Part shown: positions 24,692-34,746 of the stretch, piece by piece
Layout: every line of letters begins with the position of its first letter
Position numbering within the stretch: the stretch's first letter is position 1
From: Chrysogorgia sp. JL179-B06
Taxonomy: Eukaryota > Cnidaria > Anthozoa > Scleralcyonacea > Chrysogorgiidae
Assembly (NCBI GenBank): GCA_035772405.1
Contig: JAYKKM010000205.1
Coordinates: 144,501 to 208,500 of the forward strand
Length of the DNA stretch: 64,000 bases
Direction: 5' to 3'
Notes under the pieces: model-generated
Database searches by the model: none
What the model was told of the DNA's origin: nothing
What the model saw: only the letters and a program-made list of their open reading frames with translations
Made by a program: the position numbers and the translations under genes

Positions 24692-25351
24692 CAGTGGCGT
24701 AGGCACGCTGGGGTGTAGCAATCACTCCTGGATAAGATCAAGTGAAGAAGATATTTTACAATATAAAACCAACAGCTTTAAAGATTGTAACTCTTGGGAG
24801 ATATAATTGTACACAAGAAACAGGTCAGTGATGCGGTCTTCAATCCGAATGGCGTTTGTATCGCGTTTGTAAAAGTTTGTATCGCGCGCGTGTACAATCT
24901 CGTTCGGCGAAGGCTCTGGGAACGAGATTGGCGCATGTACACTTCCGTTGGCGCGCAATTTTCACGCAAGTACGGATATTCCCATGGCTGCGCAATTTTC
25001 GCAAAGAATTTCCTGAGCTGCACAATTTCTAATTTCTATCTAGCTTAGGCGAAAATATGAAGAAAAGCCGTCATTGGTTGTCGTGGACGCCATTTATTGC
25101 GCGAATGCCCTGGGAACGAGTCATTCTCCTGCATATTTTCGCGAGCTGTTTTATACAAGACAAGCAACAGAAATAAACTTTAACTTGCATAACTAAGAAA
25201 GGCCGCCTGTCAGTTAGTCAGTCAGTCGGCAGAGCTTTCAAATTTTAAAATCCTGTACATGACAGCTCAGTATTACAGTGTACTCAACATCAGAAATTAT
25301 GTTGTGCCTCTGCCGTGCCCAAGCAAGCTGCAATTCCTGGCTACGCCACTG
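24692..25351. mobile_element. 660-bp hAT-type MITE
   Basis: Ends CAGTGGCGTAGG and CTACGCCACTG are inverted repeats. The flanks AACAATAG (24,684-24,691) and AATAATAG (25,352-25,359) are an 8-bp target duplication with one mismatch, the hAT hallmark. No transposase frame is present. Another CGCCACTG end lies near 25,430. Confidence 0.85.
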
Positions 25352-25359
25352 AATAATAG

Positions 25360-25819
25360 TCATCCCCCTTGGCTGAAAAGTGGGGGATGTGTGCCCCCTA
25401 TCCCCCGGGGATTTACAGTACGCCACTGCTATAGGCTGCTATAGGCACATGCTTTAGGGCCTCGAGTTCTTGATGATAAATAAATAAGATTAATTATAAT
25501 TGATCTAAAAAATAGACTTTGCACTTTACAATATTTTCTGGAAACTGGGGGTTTCTGTCGAATTGCCACTGTAATTATAGACGCTTTAATTAGTAGATTA
25601 CTGCCAGGGCTGCTTTCAGCCTGTTGGCACGATACTTTGATGTCGATCTCAGAGAAAGCCGAGTGTGAACAAAGCTATTAGATATAGTCAGTGTAGTGAT
25701 GGCTCACGTACAAATTTCCTGGAATTTTGACCTTTTGCCATATTATTTGGCACAGATACCTGTACTAAAATAACCCAAAATATTACAAACGCGCTCTCCC
25801 CAACAAACAGTGCACCCAG
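25360..25819. other. Unassigned spacer
   Basis: No gene recognised. Confidence 0.4.
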
Positions 25820-26050
25820 GTTATAATTTCATGTTACGAGGTTCTAAATATATTGGCATATATTAGCAACAGAACGATAGATATGTCATGTATTACCTCG
25901 TTCTTTTAAAAAACCCGCTTAACTTTTTGAATGAAAAAAGAAATTTAAAGCTGGGTTTTTTAAAGAACGAGGTATTATACGTAACATATCTATCGTTCTG
26001 TTGCTAATATATGCTAATATATTTGGAACCTCGTAACATGAAATTATAAC
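25820..26050. mobile_element. 231-bp near-perfect palindromic MITE
   Basis: GTTATAATTTCATGTTACGA at 25,820 is answered by its complement ending at 26,050. The arms are about 100 bp with a short loop and share the TCGTTCTTTxAAAAAxCCCG motif with the element at 22,344. It ends 3 bp before the next start codon. Confidence 0.85.
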
Positions 26051-26053
26051 AAG

Positions 26054-26682
26054 ATGGCGGAAAGAAACGTGGCAGGAAGTACTCGTGTGTTTGGAACGAA
26101 GAAACCATTGATCGGCAACAATACCAAACTGAAACTAATGATTGTCTCAAAGTACCCATATGGATATGAAGGACGTCACTGCTATCTTGGTTGGGCTATA
26201 GATCATAATATTTTAGTGAGGCCAATTCCATCAACTGGACCGAATGAACTAAACCTGTTTTGGCTTGATAATTTTAATGTTGGGGGGTACACTCGTTTCA
26301 AGTTGTCTCCTTTAAGCCTGCAGAAATTCCACTCCCGCATAGAAACAACGATGTCCATGTAACTCACCTGAAGAAGGAGTCTGGTGGTATTGAGAATATT
26401 CATGAGATTCTTGCGGGAGCAGCATTTGACACCTTTGGAGATGCATTGAATGTTGATCATGATGAAGATTTAAAGACGAGTTCAGGAGGTAGGCAATATG
26501 TCGAAGAAGGAAAAGATTGTCAGTCGTGCGGCATTTACAAACGTCAGCAGTCGGACAGCAACATGGAGTTTGTCATCTTTGAGTTGGCAAGACCTCTGTC
26601 TGGCGAGAAGGAATTTAACCCAAAACGGTGTTTTCTTTTGCCGGAGGTAATGTTTTATTCCGCGAATTCGGAACAATTTTAG
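26054..26682 (+). pseudogene. Unrecognised protein (possible dual-OB-like fold), frameshifted
   Basis: The first frame (26,054-26,362) reads MAERNVAGSTRVFG and later MIVSKYPYGYEGRHCYLGW and LFWLDNFNVGGYTRFKL, then stops. A second frame resumes at about 26,360 and runs to 26,682 with GRQYVEEGKDCQSCGIYK and ELARPLSG. A one-base shift near 26,345 separates them; a splice (GTAATG at 26,647) may truncate the second. A diverged copy lies at about 28,130-28,300, so the family is repeated. The arrangement vaguely recalls 'dual OB' domain proteins; I would not assign a function. Confidence 0.45.
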
Positions 26683-28129
26683 AAATAGAAACTGTTATAC
26701 AGATACGAGGACGAGTTTAGTATTCATAGTGTTAGTATTCATAGTATCCATTCATGTATTTTTTCTTTCTTTATTGTATTGAGTGATAATTGTGTTATTA
26801 AACATAAACATTAGGAGAATACGAAAGATGTTGAGAGCTATCCGGAACTCCCCGAGTCAAATGGACAATAATAATAAAACGAATAGGCAAAGAAGACCTG
26901 CATGTAACTTTATTTTTATATCTAATGACAAATTCTCCTTAGAATTCTCTAAACCAATCACATCCCTTGTCCGTCAGCAATGAGAACGAATGAGATTTGT
27001 GACGTGTAACGCCTTTGCCTTGTGAAATACGGTAGTATATAATACACATCACTTATAGAGTTGTATATACTTTCATTTACAACACCGAATACGGACCAAG
27101 TGAATAAAAATACACACAACTGGTTAGATTAATATTCCTACTTCATTTGAACAAACGACAGTCTATATGTGCTAAAATTCAAAACGAAAGTGAAACTTAA
27201 TTACTGCATCACTTTCGCAAGTATAAAATTGCAAGTTAATAATGTGACACCCCTTAAAATCTTAAAAATTAATCGTTCTGTTACTGAGTTTATTTCCACT
27301 AAAGAAAGTTCATAGCTGTATGTTGAAAACATGTAAGATTGGCATACAACGTTTTTCCCAGAAAGAATGCGTGGGAACTATTTCGGGTCTGTGATGTAAA
27401 ATCATGTGTAATTGTATGAAAATGTTCTCGTTAAATCATAGAACACGTTTGCCCACACGTGATCGAAACCCGAGTGACGTAATAAAAACACGATAAAAGT
27501 ACAAGGAGAAGCACCATCCGACGGCGACGATGCTAGTGCTTTCCCAAACTTGTCGAGCGTTTTGTTACTTCACAAGGGTTTCGATCACGTTTTTGAGACC
27601 CGGGAAAACGTATTTCTATTATTTTTACAAAATAATTCAAAAACAATTGCCTATACTTTGAATAATTGCGATATATAATGCTTTTGATTTAATGCAAATT
27701 CTCATTAGTTACTGAGGGCATTCCGATCTCTGTAGCCTGATCGAGACCGGCAAGTTGCCCAATCACAACGTTCGTAAAGATACTTTATTTTATAATGGAA
27801 TAGATAAATCTGCAGCTGTCTATTAATCTATAAATTAAAGTACTAGGTTTAGTAGTGATTTGTAACGATTTTGAAACGTCACTGTTGGACACTGGCCACT
27901 TACTTATTAATAGTATTTGATGCCCAGTGCATTTCTCTATGCATCACTTTAGTTTCATTTGCCTCCGAAATATTCGTGACTTCGTGTACACTTTATGAGG
28001 CTAAACTGCAGTATTAACTAGAAATACGAGTCTGCAATAATCCCCTCGCTCGCCTTTTCTACCACTACCCCACTGAGGGGATAAATTCATATTATATAGG
28101 TCAGTATGGTGTGGGCTTAACAAGATCAT
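26683..28129. other. Unassigned spacer
   Basis: No gene. An inverted pair (CGTTTGCCCACACGTGATCGAAACCC near 27,447-27,472 and GGGTTTCGATCACGTTTTTG near 27,575) suggests another small foldback repeat. Confidence 0.4.
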
Positions 28130-28300
28130 GGCAACAACGTTTACAGTAACAGGGCCAAACATTGGCAACAATGTTTCCATGAATGATATTGAATGAAACT
28201 TGTTGTTAATTATCTCAAAGTACATAATATAGAAATCAAGGACATCACTGCTTTTTTGGTTGGGATATGGTGCGTAACATTTTAGTTAAAATGAGTTTTG
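28130..28300 (+). pseudogene. Diverged partial copy of the 26,054 gene
   Basis: Segments GGCAACAATG, AATTATCTCAAAGTAC and AAGGACATCACTGCT...TTGGTTGGGA follow the order of 26,110-26,200 with substitutions and stops. Confidence 0.5.
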
Positions 28301-28694
28301 TCTTCGTTTTTAACGTATTTGCTGCTTTTGGCAATCATTTTTGATTGTCAAAATATTTGAAAGATATTGATCCGAGTTATCGGTGGAATAGAAATGGCTG
28401 ACCAAAATTATACGCTTTAAAGTATTCATCTACTTAAGTTTTGCAACCGAGTTGCTCTCAGTAGCGATATTAAGATTGATGTTTACGTTATTTACCGCTA
28501 ACCGCTGACTGCAGTTTGCGGTTATCGCGGTTTGACGTTCGAGGTTAGTGATATTTTGCTGATTAAGATTATAATTTTCATAAAAATTCTTCAGGTTTTA
28601 GAAAGGTGATATGAAGAGACTCCAGTCTGTCACCAGGGAACAAGCTCATCAGGAATGGAAGCTCTGGTGATTTTATTGGTAAAAATAAAATACT
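28301..28694. other. Unassigned spacer
   Basis: No gene or clear repeat seen. Confidence 0.35.
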
Positions 28695-28835
28695 AGTTTA
28701 TCCAAATAGGTGCAGGTGTGATCTCGCAGCCTTGTTTTTGAGAGCAAAACCAGAGTGACTGCCCCAACCGGGAATTGAATCCTGGTCTCCGAATCAACGT
28801 TTCGGCGCTCTGACTTTTGAGCTAAAGAGACACGG
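28695..28835 (-). mobile_element. tRNA-derived SINE
   Basis: On minus the stretch reads TCTCTTTAGCTCAAAAGTCAG (A-box-like) and GGATTCAATTCCCGGTTGGG (B-box-like), with the acceptor-stem-like ends of a decayed tRNA. The B-box half recurs at 29,044-29,092, which supports a SINE family rather than a tRNA gene. Confidence 0.65.
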
Positions 28836-29043
28836 TCAGAAGAGTCAGTGATTTTCCATATACATATTAAATTCGCCGCTTTCACTTAACACCAACAGGC
28901 AGACATCGCATCTAACCATAATGTGGAGAAAGGCCTCTCGAGCGCACTTCCCAAAGTAGCGAAGCACAACTTCTTGTATATACAGAGGGCTTTAATAATA
29001 ATTAATTGATATATGAGAGGATTTAATATTGTCAAATACATAC

Positions 29044-29095
29044 TACCCCAACCGGGAATCTAACCCTGGTCTCCGAATCAACGTTTCGCATATAG
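29044..29095 (-). mobile_element. SINE fragment (second copy)
   Basis: CCCCAACCGGGAAT, then CCTGGTCTCCGAATCAACGT and TTCG match 28,752-28,803 almost exactly; the A-box half is missing. Confidence 0.6.
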
Positions 29096-30059
29096 CTTTA
29101 CATTAATACTAATAACTTTCTAATTGTAAGAAGAAGAATAAAACTGAAAAACATGATATTAACTGTATTTTAATTGCAAGAAATTAAATGATATTTACAC
29201 ATTTTCAAACAAGCATAATTAAAATATATACGAGCTCAACCCGCAGTAAAAATAATTTTTAAATTAGAAAAAAGTATAGATACCTTTGTGGATGTCTAAT
29301 ACTTATTGCGTCCCTTTGCATTTCTCACAGTGCCACGTCTGCTATTTTGTATAATATATGGGTGGGTAATGGGACCTATACACTGGTGTTGAATATTGTA
29401 AATAATTGGCAAACAGTATATTGAGCATAACGGATATCGCGACAAATCTATTATGGATAACACGGATGATTGACATGGACAATGCGTGCATGAAAATAGA
29501 GCCGAGGGCGGTGGTGTGTTTGCAAATGGAGAAATTGGAATATTTGAATAGAAATGCGTGTAGTTTGTGTTGTTGTTCGTACCGGTATATTAATTGTTTT
29601 CATAAAATTAAATGTAAATAAAATAAAATTTTAAAAGTCAGGTTGTTCAGAAGAGTTATTTAATAGCGAAGCGCGGTAATGACGTCAGTATATGTATGTT
29701 TGTCTGAGTCTATAATTTATTCTTGTTTATTCTTGCATTCCCAACAATAGAAAATGGCTATTTAGGAATCCCTTGAGATTCAATTTTGGTTTGTTTGTCT
29801 GAGTTTTGGTTCCATCTGTGGTGGTATCCGAGTCTACGTTTCAGTGGCATTCCTGTATTTTTTTATTTTTTTTATTTTTTTATTTTTCGGGTCGACAAAT
29901 TGCAATTATTGCATCATCCCGATAGGCTTTGCGAAACCAGGCGCTGTGTGCGCCATCTTCTTTGGTCATTATGGCTCGCCTCTAGATTGTCTATGCTCAA
30001 ACTATCCAAAGAAATATAGTAAATTTGTGCCAGCTACATTCCTTAAATGGATACACATT
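29096..30059. other. Unassigned spacer
   Basis: AT-rich, with a TTTTTATTTT run at 29,860-29,888. Open frames here have no recognisable content. Confidence 0.4.
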
Positions 30060-30490
30060 CCTTATACACATACATGGATACGGTCCTTGGGCCACTTCTG
30101 TACTTGTTATATACAGCTCCCCTTGGTGACATAATAAAAAAACACAATATATTATATCATTTTTATGCTGATGACACTCAAATTTACATGACTTTCCAAC
30201 CGTCCGATGAAAATGAGTCAGATTATTCAAAGTCTTTAATGGAAAGATGTATACAAGATATCAATGACTGGATGACGGCGAACAGATTAAAACTTAATAA
30301 CGACAAGACGGAGCTTATTCTAATCCATGCTAGTAATCGAGCATTACCTTCTTTACATTCAATCAGTGCTGCATGACAGTGAGCTCATTCAAACATCAGA
30401 GTCAATTAAAAATCTTGGCGTTTGGTTAGACAATGGGCTATTGCCTGCACGTAGGCTGTATTGTTTATTGCGATGTCATACTAAATAAAG
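30060..30490 (+). pseudogene. CR1/Jockey-like reverse transcriptase fragment
   Basis: The frame gives [18 protein letters not shown], then [13 protein letters not shown] and [28 protein letters not shown] with the following W...N.LKLN..KTE run is the RT palm of CR1/Jockey LINEs. A one-base shift near 30,372 moves the text ESIKNLGVWLD to another frame. Only the palm is left. It sits just left of the Polinton. Confidence 0.85.
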
Positions 30491-30577
30491 TCGATGCTAT
30501 TCAACAGTTCATTGTATATCGTCGATCTTCTATTAATAAATCATCACTATGCAGTACATTCACTATAGCCTCCTTTG

Positions 30578-30583
30578 CAGACA
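30578..30583. other. Polinton target site duplication, left
   Basis: CAGACA, repeated at 61,955-61,960. Six bp is the normal Polinton/Maverick duplication. The last A may be shared with the element's first base (AGTAGT). Confidence 0.85.
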
Positions 30584-31590
30584 GTAGTAATAATATATAT
30601 ATTATTATTATCAATGTGTTAGGGACTGGACTGAGCTCTAAGCCAATCAGAATCGAGTATGATTTGAATTGACCAATCAGAGCACAGTCCAGTCCCATAT
30701 TTCCAGGGGGGTGTCGTATTTTTAAGGTGTGGTCACCCTGTAAAGAGCGACCAGCCATCAAATCAGGGGGGATATGCACCTGGTCGTATACAAGAGGTTT
30801 TTTGTATAAAATTAGTCAAAAAGTGGTCGCGGTCAAGAGTATATATATCACTTGGGTCGTGTTGTTGTACGACCAGTTTTATAGTCGTCCCTGAGTTGAA
30901 CGACCAGAGAGATTGAAGGTCATTCAAGGTGAATAGTGTTAAGCAAGTACTGACGTCATTTGCTATATGGGGTTGAAAGCGGTGATGAACCAGGAACAGG
31001 ATGTTTAGTTGTAGAATTTAGTGTTCTGACCAACTGAAGATCAGTATGGAAAAGTTCACCGAGAAACCAAACATGTCTAAAATGACATCATTTTAACCAT
31101 GTTTGGTTTCTTGGTAAACTTATCCCTACTGATCATCAATTAATCGGAACACGAAATTCTACGACTAAACTTCCTATTCCTGGTCCATCACCGCTTTCAA
31201 CACTCCATATAGCATCCGTGCCAGCACTTAGTCAAATCATCATCCACACTGTGATATATATACTGACACACACCACGTTTTTGAAAAAAAATACAAAAAA
31301 TTCTATTATACATAACCATCATACCTCACCCGATGTGATGTTATACTTACGTGCACGTGCCATCCAAAAATACCATATTTTTATTTGAAGACTTGTAATG
31401 ATGTTTGAAAATAAAAATAAACAGTTTTGGACTGTCCTATTTTTATTTGGAAAGAGTAGTCATGTTTATTGAAATAAAAATAAGCATTTTGAATTAATCA
31501 TAGAAATTTCTGCCATGGAGCTCTTACCTCGCCGCCATCTTATGGCCGAATGACTGATATTCCTTAGTGACGGTATATTTAAAAAGGATC
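30584..31590 (+). repeat. Left terminal inverted repeat
   Basis: Matches the right TIR in reverse: the blocks around GACCAGCCATCAAATCAGG, the CATACCTCACCC block and GCCATGGAGCTCTTACCTCG occur in the same order. It is about 430 bp longer than the right copy, mostly from a MITE (about 30,946-31,229) and a duplicated AATAAAAATAA segment. Confidence 0.9.
30946..31229. mobile_element. MITE inserted in the left TIR
   Basis: TGCTATATGGGGTTGAAAGC (30,961) and its near complement ending at 31,214 form a palindrome with weaker outer pairing to about 30,946/31,229. Right-TIR sequence runs through without it, so it arrived after the Polinton. Confidence 0.8.
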
Positions 31591-32316
31591 TCAAAATATT
31601 ATCTCATAAAAATTATTTCGGGTATTGCTTCCCAGTTTGAGAGATGGGATCTGGAGAAACCTTAACATTTTTAAAAAGGGATATTTCCCTAAAATATTTT
31701 AAGAGGATATAACTCATAAAAATTATTTCGGGTATTGCTTCGTAAAAAAGTTTGAGGGGTTAGAGTTTTTGAAAAACCTCAAAATAATTTGAGATGAAAT
31801 ATCCAAAATAAAAATAGTAGAGGTGTAAAAGTGTTTTAAATAAATTTGGAGGAAAAATCTCAAATAAATTTTAAGAGATTAGGTGAGTATATAAGCAGCT
31901 GTTGTATCATATTTTATCAGTTGTGTGTGTTTTGCTCGCTTGTAAGTTGTGCTTCGGCACAAGACTCTGACATCTTCCAATGTTCTGTTTATTAGTAAAT
32001 TGCATTGGCGCGCGTTCAACCCGTAGTCGAATTTGCGATTCGAATGAGATTGGCTCAGGTCCATAGCGACAATCTGGTCATCCCTTATTCAATGAATTGC
32101 TTATTTTACGCAAGGGTTGTGCGTTAGCGTATGATGAAAGAGTTAGCTATAGTAAAAACACACACACGATGTAAAAGTTGGATGAATATATATATTTAGA
32201 CACATGAAAACAAAAAAGATTTTTTACGTAAATAAGTTGGTAATGTCTTTGAAGGGTTTCCGTGTTGGGTATAATACCCCTCGATATACCACCCCTACAA
32301 ATTAAAAATATAAATG
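31591..32316. repeat. Subterminal AT-rich region with ~110-bp direct repeats
   Basis: CTCATAAAAATTATTTCGGG, followed by TATTGCTTC, occurs at about 31,601 and again at about 31,710, each followed by a GAGG/GAGA-rich stretch. No gene is seen from here to 32,316. The A/T-rich tail at 32,200-32,316 contains the 3' end region of the next gene. Confidence 0.6.
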
Positions 32317-32696
32317 TCATTTTTTCATTTTGACCATCGTTTGGGTGCTCTCAAAAAACATGAATGCCTCACCCCGAGTGTCCACATATCCCCATACGCG
32401 AGGGTCATCGTCTTCAGGTTCTGGAGGGTCGTATGAGTCGAATGAGTACTCCGACTCCGTTTGGACACGGAAGGCCCACTCGCTCTCACCATCCAAATCT
32501 TGGACCAGGAGTACCCCCGGTACTGTTTCTTGGGTGACTTCGATAGGGGGTGGAGGGATTGTGTCTTTCTAAGAGAAGTATAAAAAACATAATAAATAGA
32601 TGTCGCTTGTATACAGACAGTAAAAACATTTTAGCGCTATCTTACATTGACTTCGGCAGTTTTCTGGACGGTCGGCGGCTTGGGTTGGTTGGACAT
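32317..32696 (-). CDS. Spliced small acidic protein (two exons)
   Basis: Exons 32,646-32,696 and 32,317-32,568 on minus join in phase 0 through a 77-bp intron with GTAAGA donor and CTTCTCTTAG acceptor, giving a 100-residue protein. It starts MSNQPKPPTVQKTAEVN; the second exon is Pro- and acid-rich (DPPEPEDDDPRVWGYVDTRG) and ends MKKK-like before TGA. Without splicing neither part has both a start and a stop of useful length. A TATAAATAT lies about 80 bp upstream on minus. I recognise no family. Codon use is less AT-rich than the Polinton core, which may point to a host or different viral source. Confidence 0.65.
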
Positions 32697-32879
32697 CTTT
32701 TCGCGTTTTTTCTTTTTGCTCTGTGGGTTCAGCTTGAAATCGTTGTGGTGCGAGACGTTCTTACGTGCATATATTTATAATCACGGTCTACGGTCTATTA
32801 CAATGGTTTGCGGCTTTAACCAATCAGAGTTTCTATAATCAAACCTCCCCCGTATCTATCCAATCAGAGTTCGTTCATT

Positions 32880-33140
32880 AAAGCCTTCATGTCAAAGCAT
32901 TTGAATTATTATGGGTAGGGACAATACGTGTTGTTAAACGCTTAAGGACGCGTATATATAATAAGGGTCGTGTTCTATTCCCGCCCTTTATGTCAAAACA
33001 GTCTGATTAATTATAGGGTAGGAACAATACGTGTTGTTAAACGCTTAGGAACGTGTATATATAATAAGCATCTTCTTCTAATTCCTCCCCTTATGTCAAA
33101 ACAGTTGATTCATTATAGGGGCAAGGGACAATGAATTTGT
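32880..33140 (+). repeat. ~105-bp tandem promoter-like repeats
   Basis: Two full copies and a partial: GACAATACGTGTTGTTAAAC, then CGCTTA, then CGTATATATAATAAG occurs at about 32,920-32,965 and 33,020-33,068. TATGTCAAAACAG(T) follows each. The upstream part (CCAATCAGAGTTCGTTC near 32,860) is found inverted at about 37,955. Confidence 0.7.
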
Positions 33141-33544
33141 GTTGCGGGATTAAAGACGGGGAATTATAATTATCAATTGGGTCTACGATATCAAAAGTTT
33201 GATGTATTATACGTGTTGGGGATTAACGGCCATTTTGTTTGTGTACTTGGGTAGCTACGATTTTTTAATGAGTTCTAACCTTAATTACTTGTAGGGATTA
33301 GCGGCCATTTTGAAGGGATTAGTACCTGTGAAATATATATTTCCCGTGTTTAAATACGTCTATTTCTAGATATTTAAGCATTTTTACACTTATTTAAACA
33401 TATTTTTATGCTTTTTGATACTTTATTTTACATTTTTCACACAATTTAGTATATATTTTAAGAAACCCGTGAGCGCGATAAGGAGAGCGTGTTAATTAAT
33501 TCACACATGTCAAAACATATGATAAATGGCTTTTTAATATACAT
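33141..33544. other. AT-rich spacer
   Basis: No gene. Contains GGGATTAACGGCCATTTTG twice with variation (33,222 and 33,297) and A/T-rich DNA. Confidence 0.5.
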
Positions 33545-33898
33545 TTAACGTAATACTTCTACGTGGGTTTTACAACACATTGTGAACGTGTTTCCAAAGA
33601 AGATATGTCTGCCCACGAGATCTTCTTGATTTTCCTGTCGATGAATCACAGCAACAATAATTCCAGCTTCGACTCCCATTCGGGTATTAAGAACAGAGGT
33701 AAGATCAAAATCTTTCAGTATTATCCCGTGTCGGTCATCTAGCCAAGTTTTATCCCGGTCATTTAACCAATTGTTATCGTCGCGCATCAAGCCCACCACG
33801 TAAAAATCAGAGTCTGTGCACACGGCATATAAAAACTCAGAGCTGTATAACTTCACGTTATTAAGTTTAATTTCGTTTATATCTATACTTGTTGCCAT
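33545..33898 (-). CDS. Unrecognised 117-residue protein
   Basis: ATG at 33,898 with a TATATATAG box 36-44 bp upstream, so start and promoter agree. Mixed-charge soluble protein with FLYAVCTDSDFYVVGLM, a DDxxWLxDRDKTWLDDRHG patch and a C-terminal hydrophobic strand (GRHIFFGNTFTM). No membrane segment. First of three minus-strand genes in the left arm; it is separated from the next by its own promoter. No family recognised. Confidence 0.65.
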   Translation of the reverse strand: MATSIDINEIKLNNVKLYSSEFLYAVCTDSDFYVVGLMRDDNNWLNDRDKTWLDDRHGIILKDFDLTSVLNTRMGVEAGIIVAVIHRQENQEDLVGRHIFFGNTFTMCCKTHVEVLR

Positions 33899-33933
33899 CG
33901 TGTCTAATAACTAATGTTTTTGGCTAGAGATGT

Positions 33934-33942
33934 CTATATATA
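33934..33942 (-). promoter_or_regulatory. TATA box for the 33,898 gene
   Basis: TATATATAG on minus, about 40 bp before the ATG. Confidence 0.6.
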
Positions 33943-33950
33943 CAAAGGGA

Positions 33951-34193
33951 TTAGTCTTTCACGATAAATATATTTTGGTTGGTAAGATATATATTTTTAC
34001 CAATCTTAGTATGTTCGGATGAACCGAATTCGATTTTAAAATAATTGTTATGTGCATCGTTAAAGAAAAGTTCATACATCTGTATCGGTTCGCCAGCAGG
34101 TTTGGATATGGGTCTTGAACCCATTAACTGTAGATTTCGTTCACGAGATAGAGCCTTCATAGATATTATATCTATAAATGTTGCTTGATTCAT
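33951..34193 (-). CDS. Unrecognised 80-residue protein
   Basis: Its ATG overlaps the stop of the upstream gene by 4 bp (ATGA-type overlap), so both come from one transcript. The C-terminal half (YELFFNDAHNNYFKIEFG, then IGKNIYLTNQNIFIV) has the strand pattern of the arm-gene family described at 59,711, but the Cys motif is missing, so relationship is only possible. No known domain. Confidence 0.55.
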   Translation of the reverse strand: MNQATFIDIISMKALSRERNLQLMGSRPISKPAGEPIQMYELFFNDAHNNYFKIEFGSSEHTKIGKNIYLTNQNIFIVKD

Positions 34194-34450
34194 GGTTGAT
34201 ACGGCGGAGGTTCCTCGATTGCTACATGTACAAACTGTCCGATCAAATGTGTAAAATCGTCCGATGAGTAGGTATATATATATTTCTCATCCCATAACAG
34301 TATCTTATATAGTATTCTATCGGCACGTGCATTGTTGGGTAACATTTCCACTTTACGACATTCAATCACGTGATATTCAATGTGTGAAAAATACTTTGCT
34401 AAATCGGTTAGTATTACCAACAGTGGATTTTCTTTAGTACCTGCTATCAT
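34190..34450 (-). CDS. Arm paralogous family member (86 aa)
   Basis: ATG at 34,450, with TATATAAA 41-48 bp upstream on minus. The order L..YFSHIEYHVIECRKV, then YKILLW, then SSDDFTHLIGQFVHV follows the pattern of the right-arm family (L..yp.YxYxVxxCxx, yxltLxv, xDxxHLlxxxVkfI). It is the clearest left-arm member. Small soluble protein of unknown role; the family is not one I know. Confidence 0.6.
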   Translation of the reverse strand: MIAGTKENPLLVILTDLAKYFSHIEYHVIECRKVEMLPNNARADRILYKILLWDEKYIYTYSSDDFTHLIGQFVHVAIEEPPPYQP

Positions 34451-34490
34451 TTTGAAAGTGTTTTAAAAAAAATATGACTTCTAACGTGTG

Positions 34491-34498
34491 TTTATATA
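34491..34498 (-). promoter_or_regulatory. TATA box for the 34,450 gene
   Basis: TATATAAA on minus, about 45 bp before the ATG; probably drives both overlapping genes. Confidence 0.6.
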
Positions 34499-34705
34499 TC
34501 TTTCCCTGCAACGTTTCGATAAATATTTTTAAGCAAAGTGTACTGCATTAAGTCAACAAAAAGATTAAAAAGATTTACATGTATAATCGTCGGAGCGCGT
34601 CTTATAATATTGATTTTATCATTCAACCAATGAGAATACTCCGATATTTTATTAGGGAATTAAGTTCAACCAATCAGGATACCCCATTTTTTTTAACGTG
34701 TTTTT

Positions 34706-34711
34706 TATAAA
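34706..34711 (+). promoter_or_regulatory. TATA box for the H3-tail-like gene
   Basis: TATAAA 41 bp before the ATG at 34,747. Confidence 0.6.
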
Positions 34712-34746
34712 CGTTTGTTCCTAATTTCTTTAGTCACAATATCATT

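Noticed and set aside
28695..28835. Functional tRNA gene
   Set aside because: Stem pairing is poor and a second partial copy lies nearby; a SINE explains it better.
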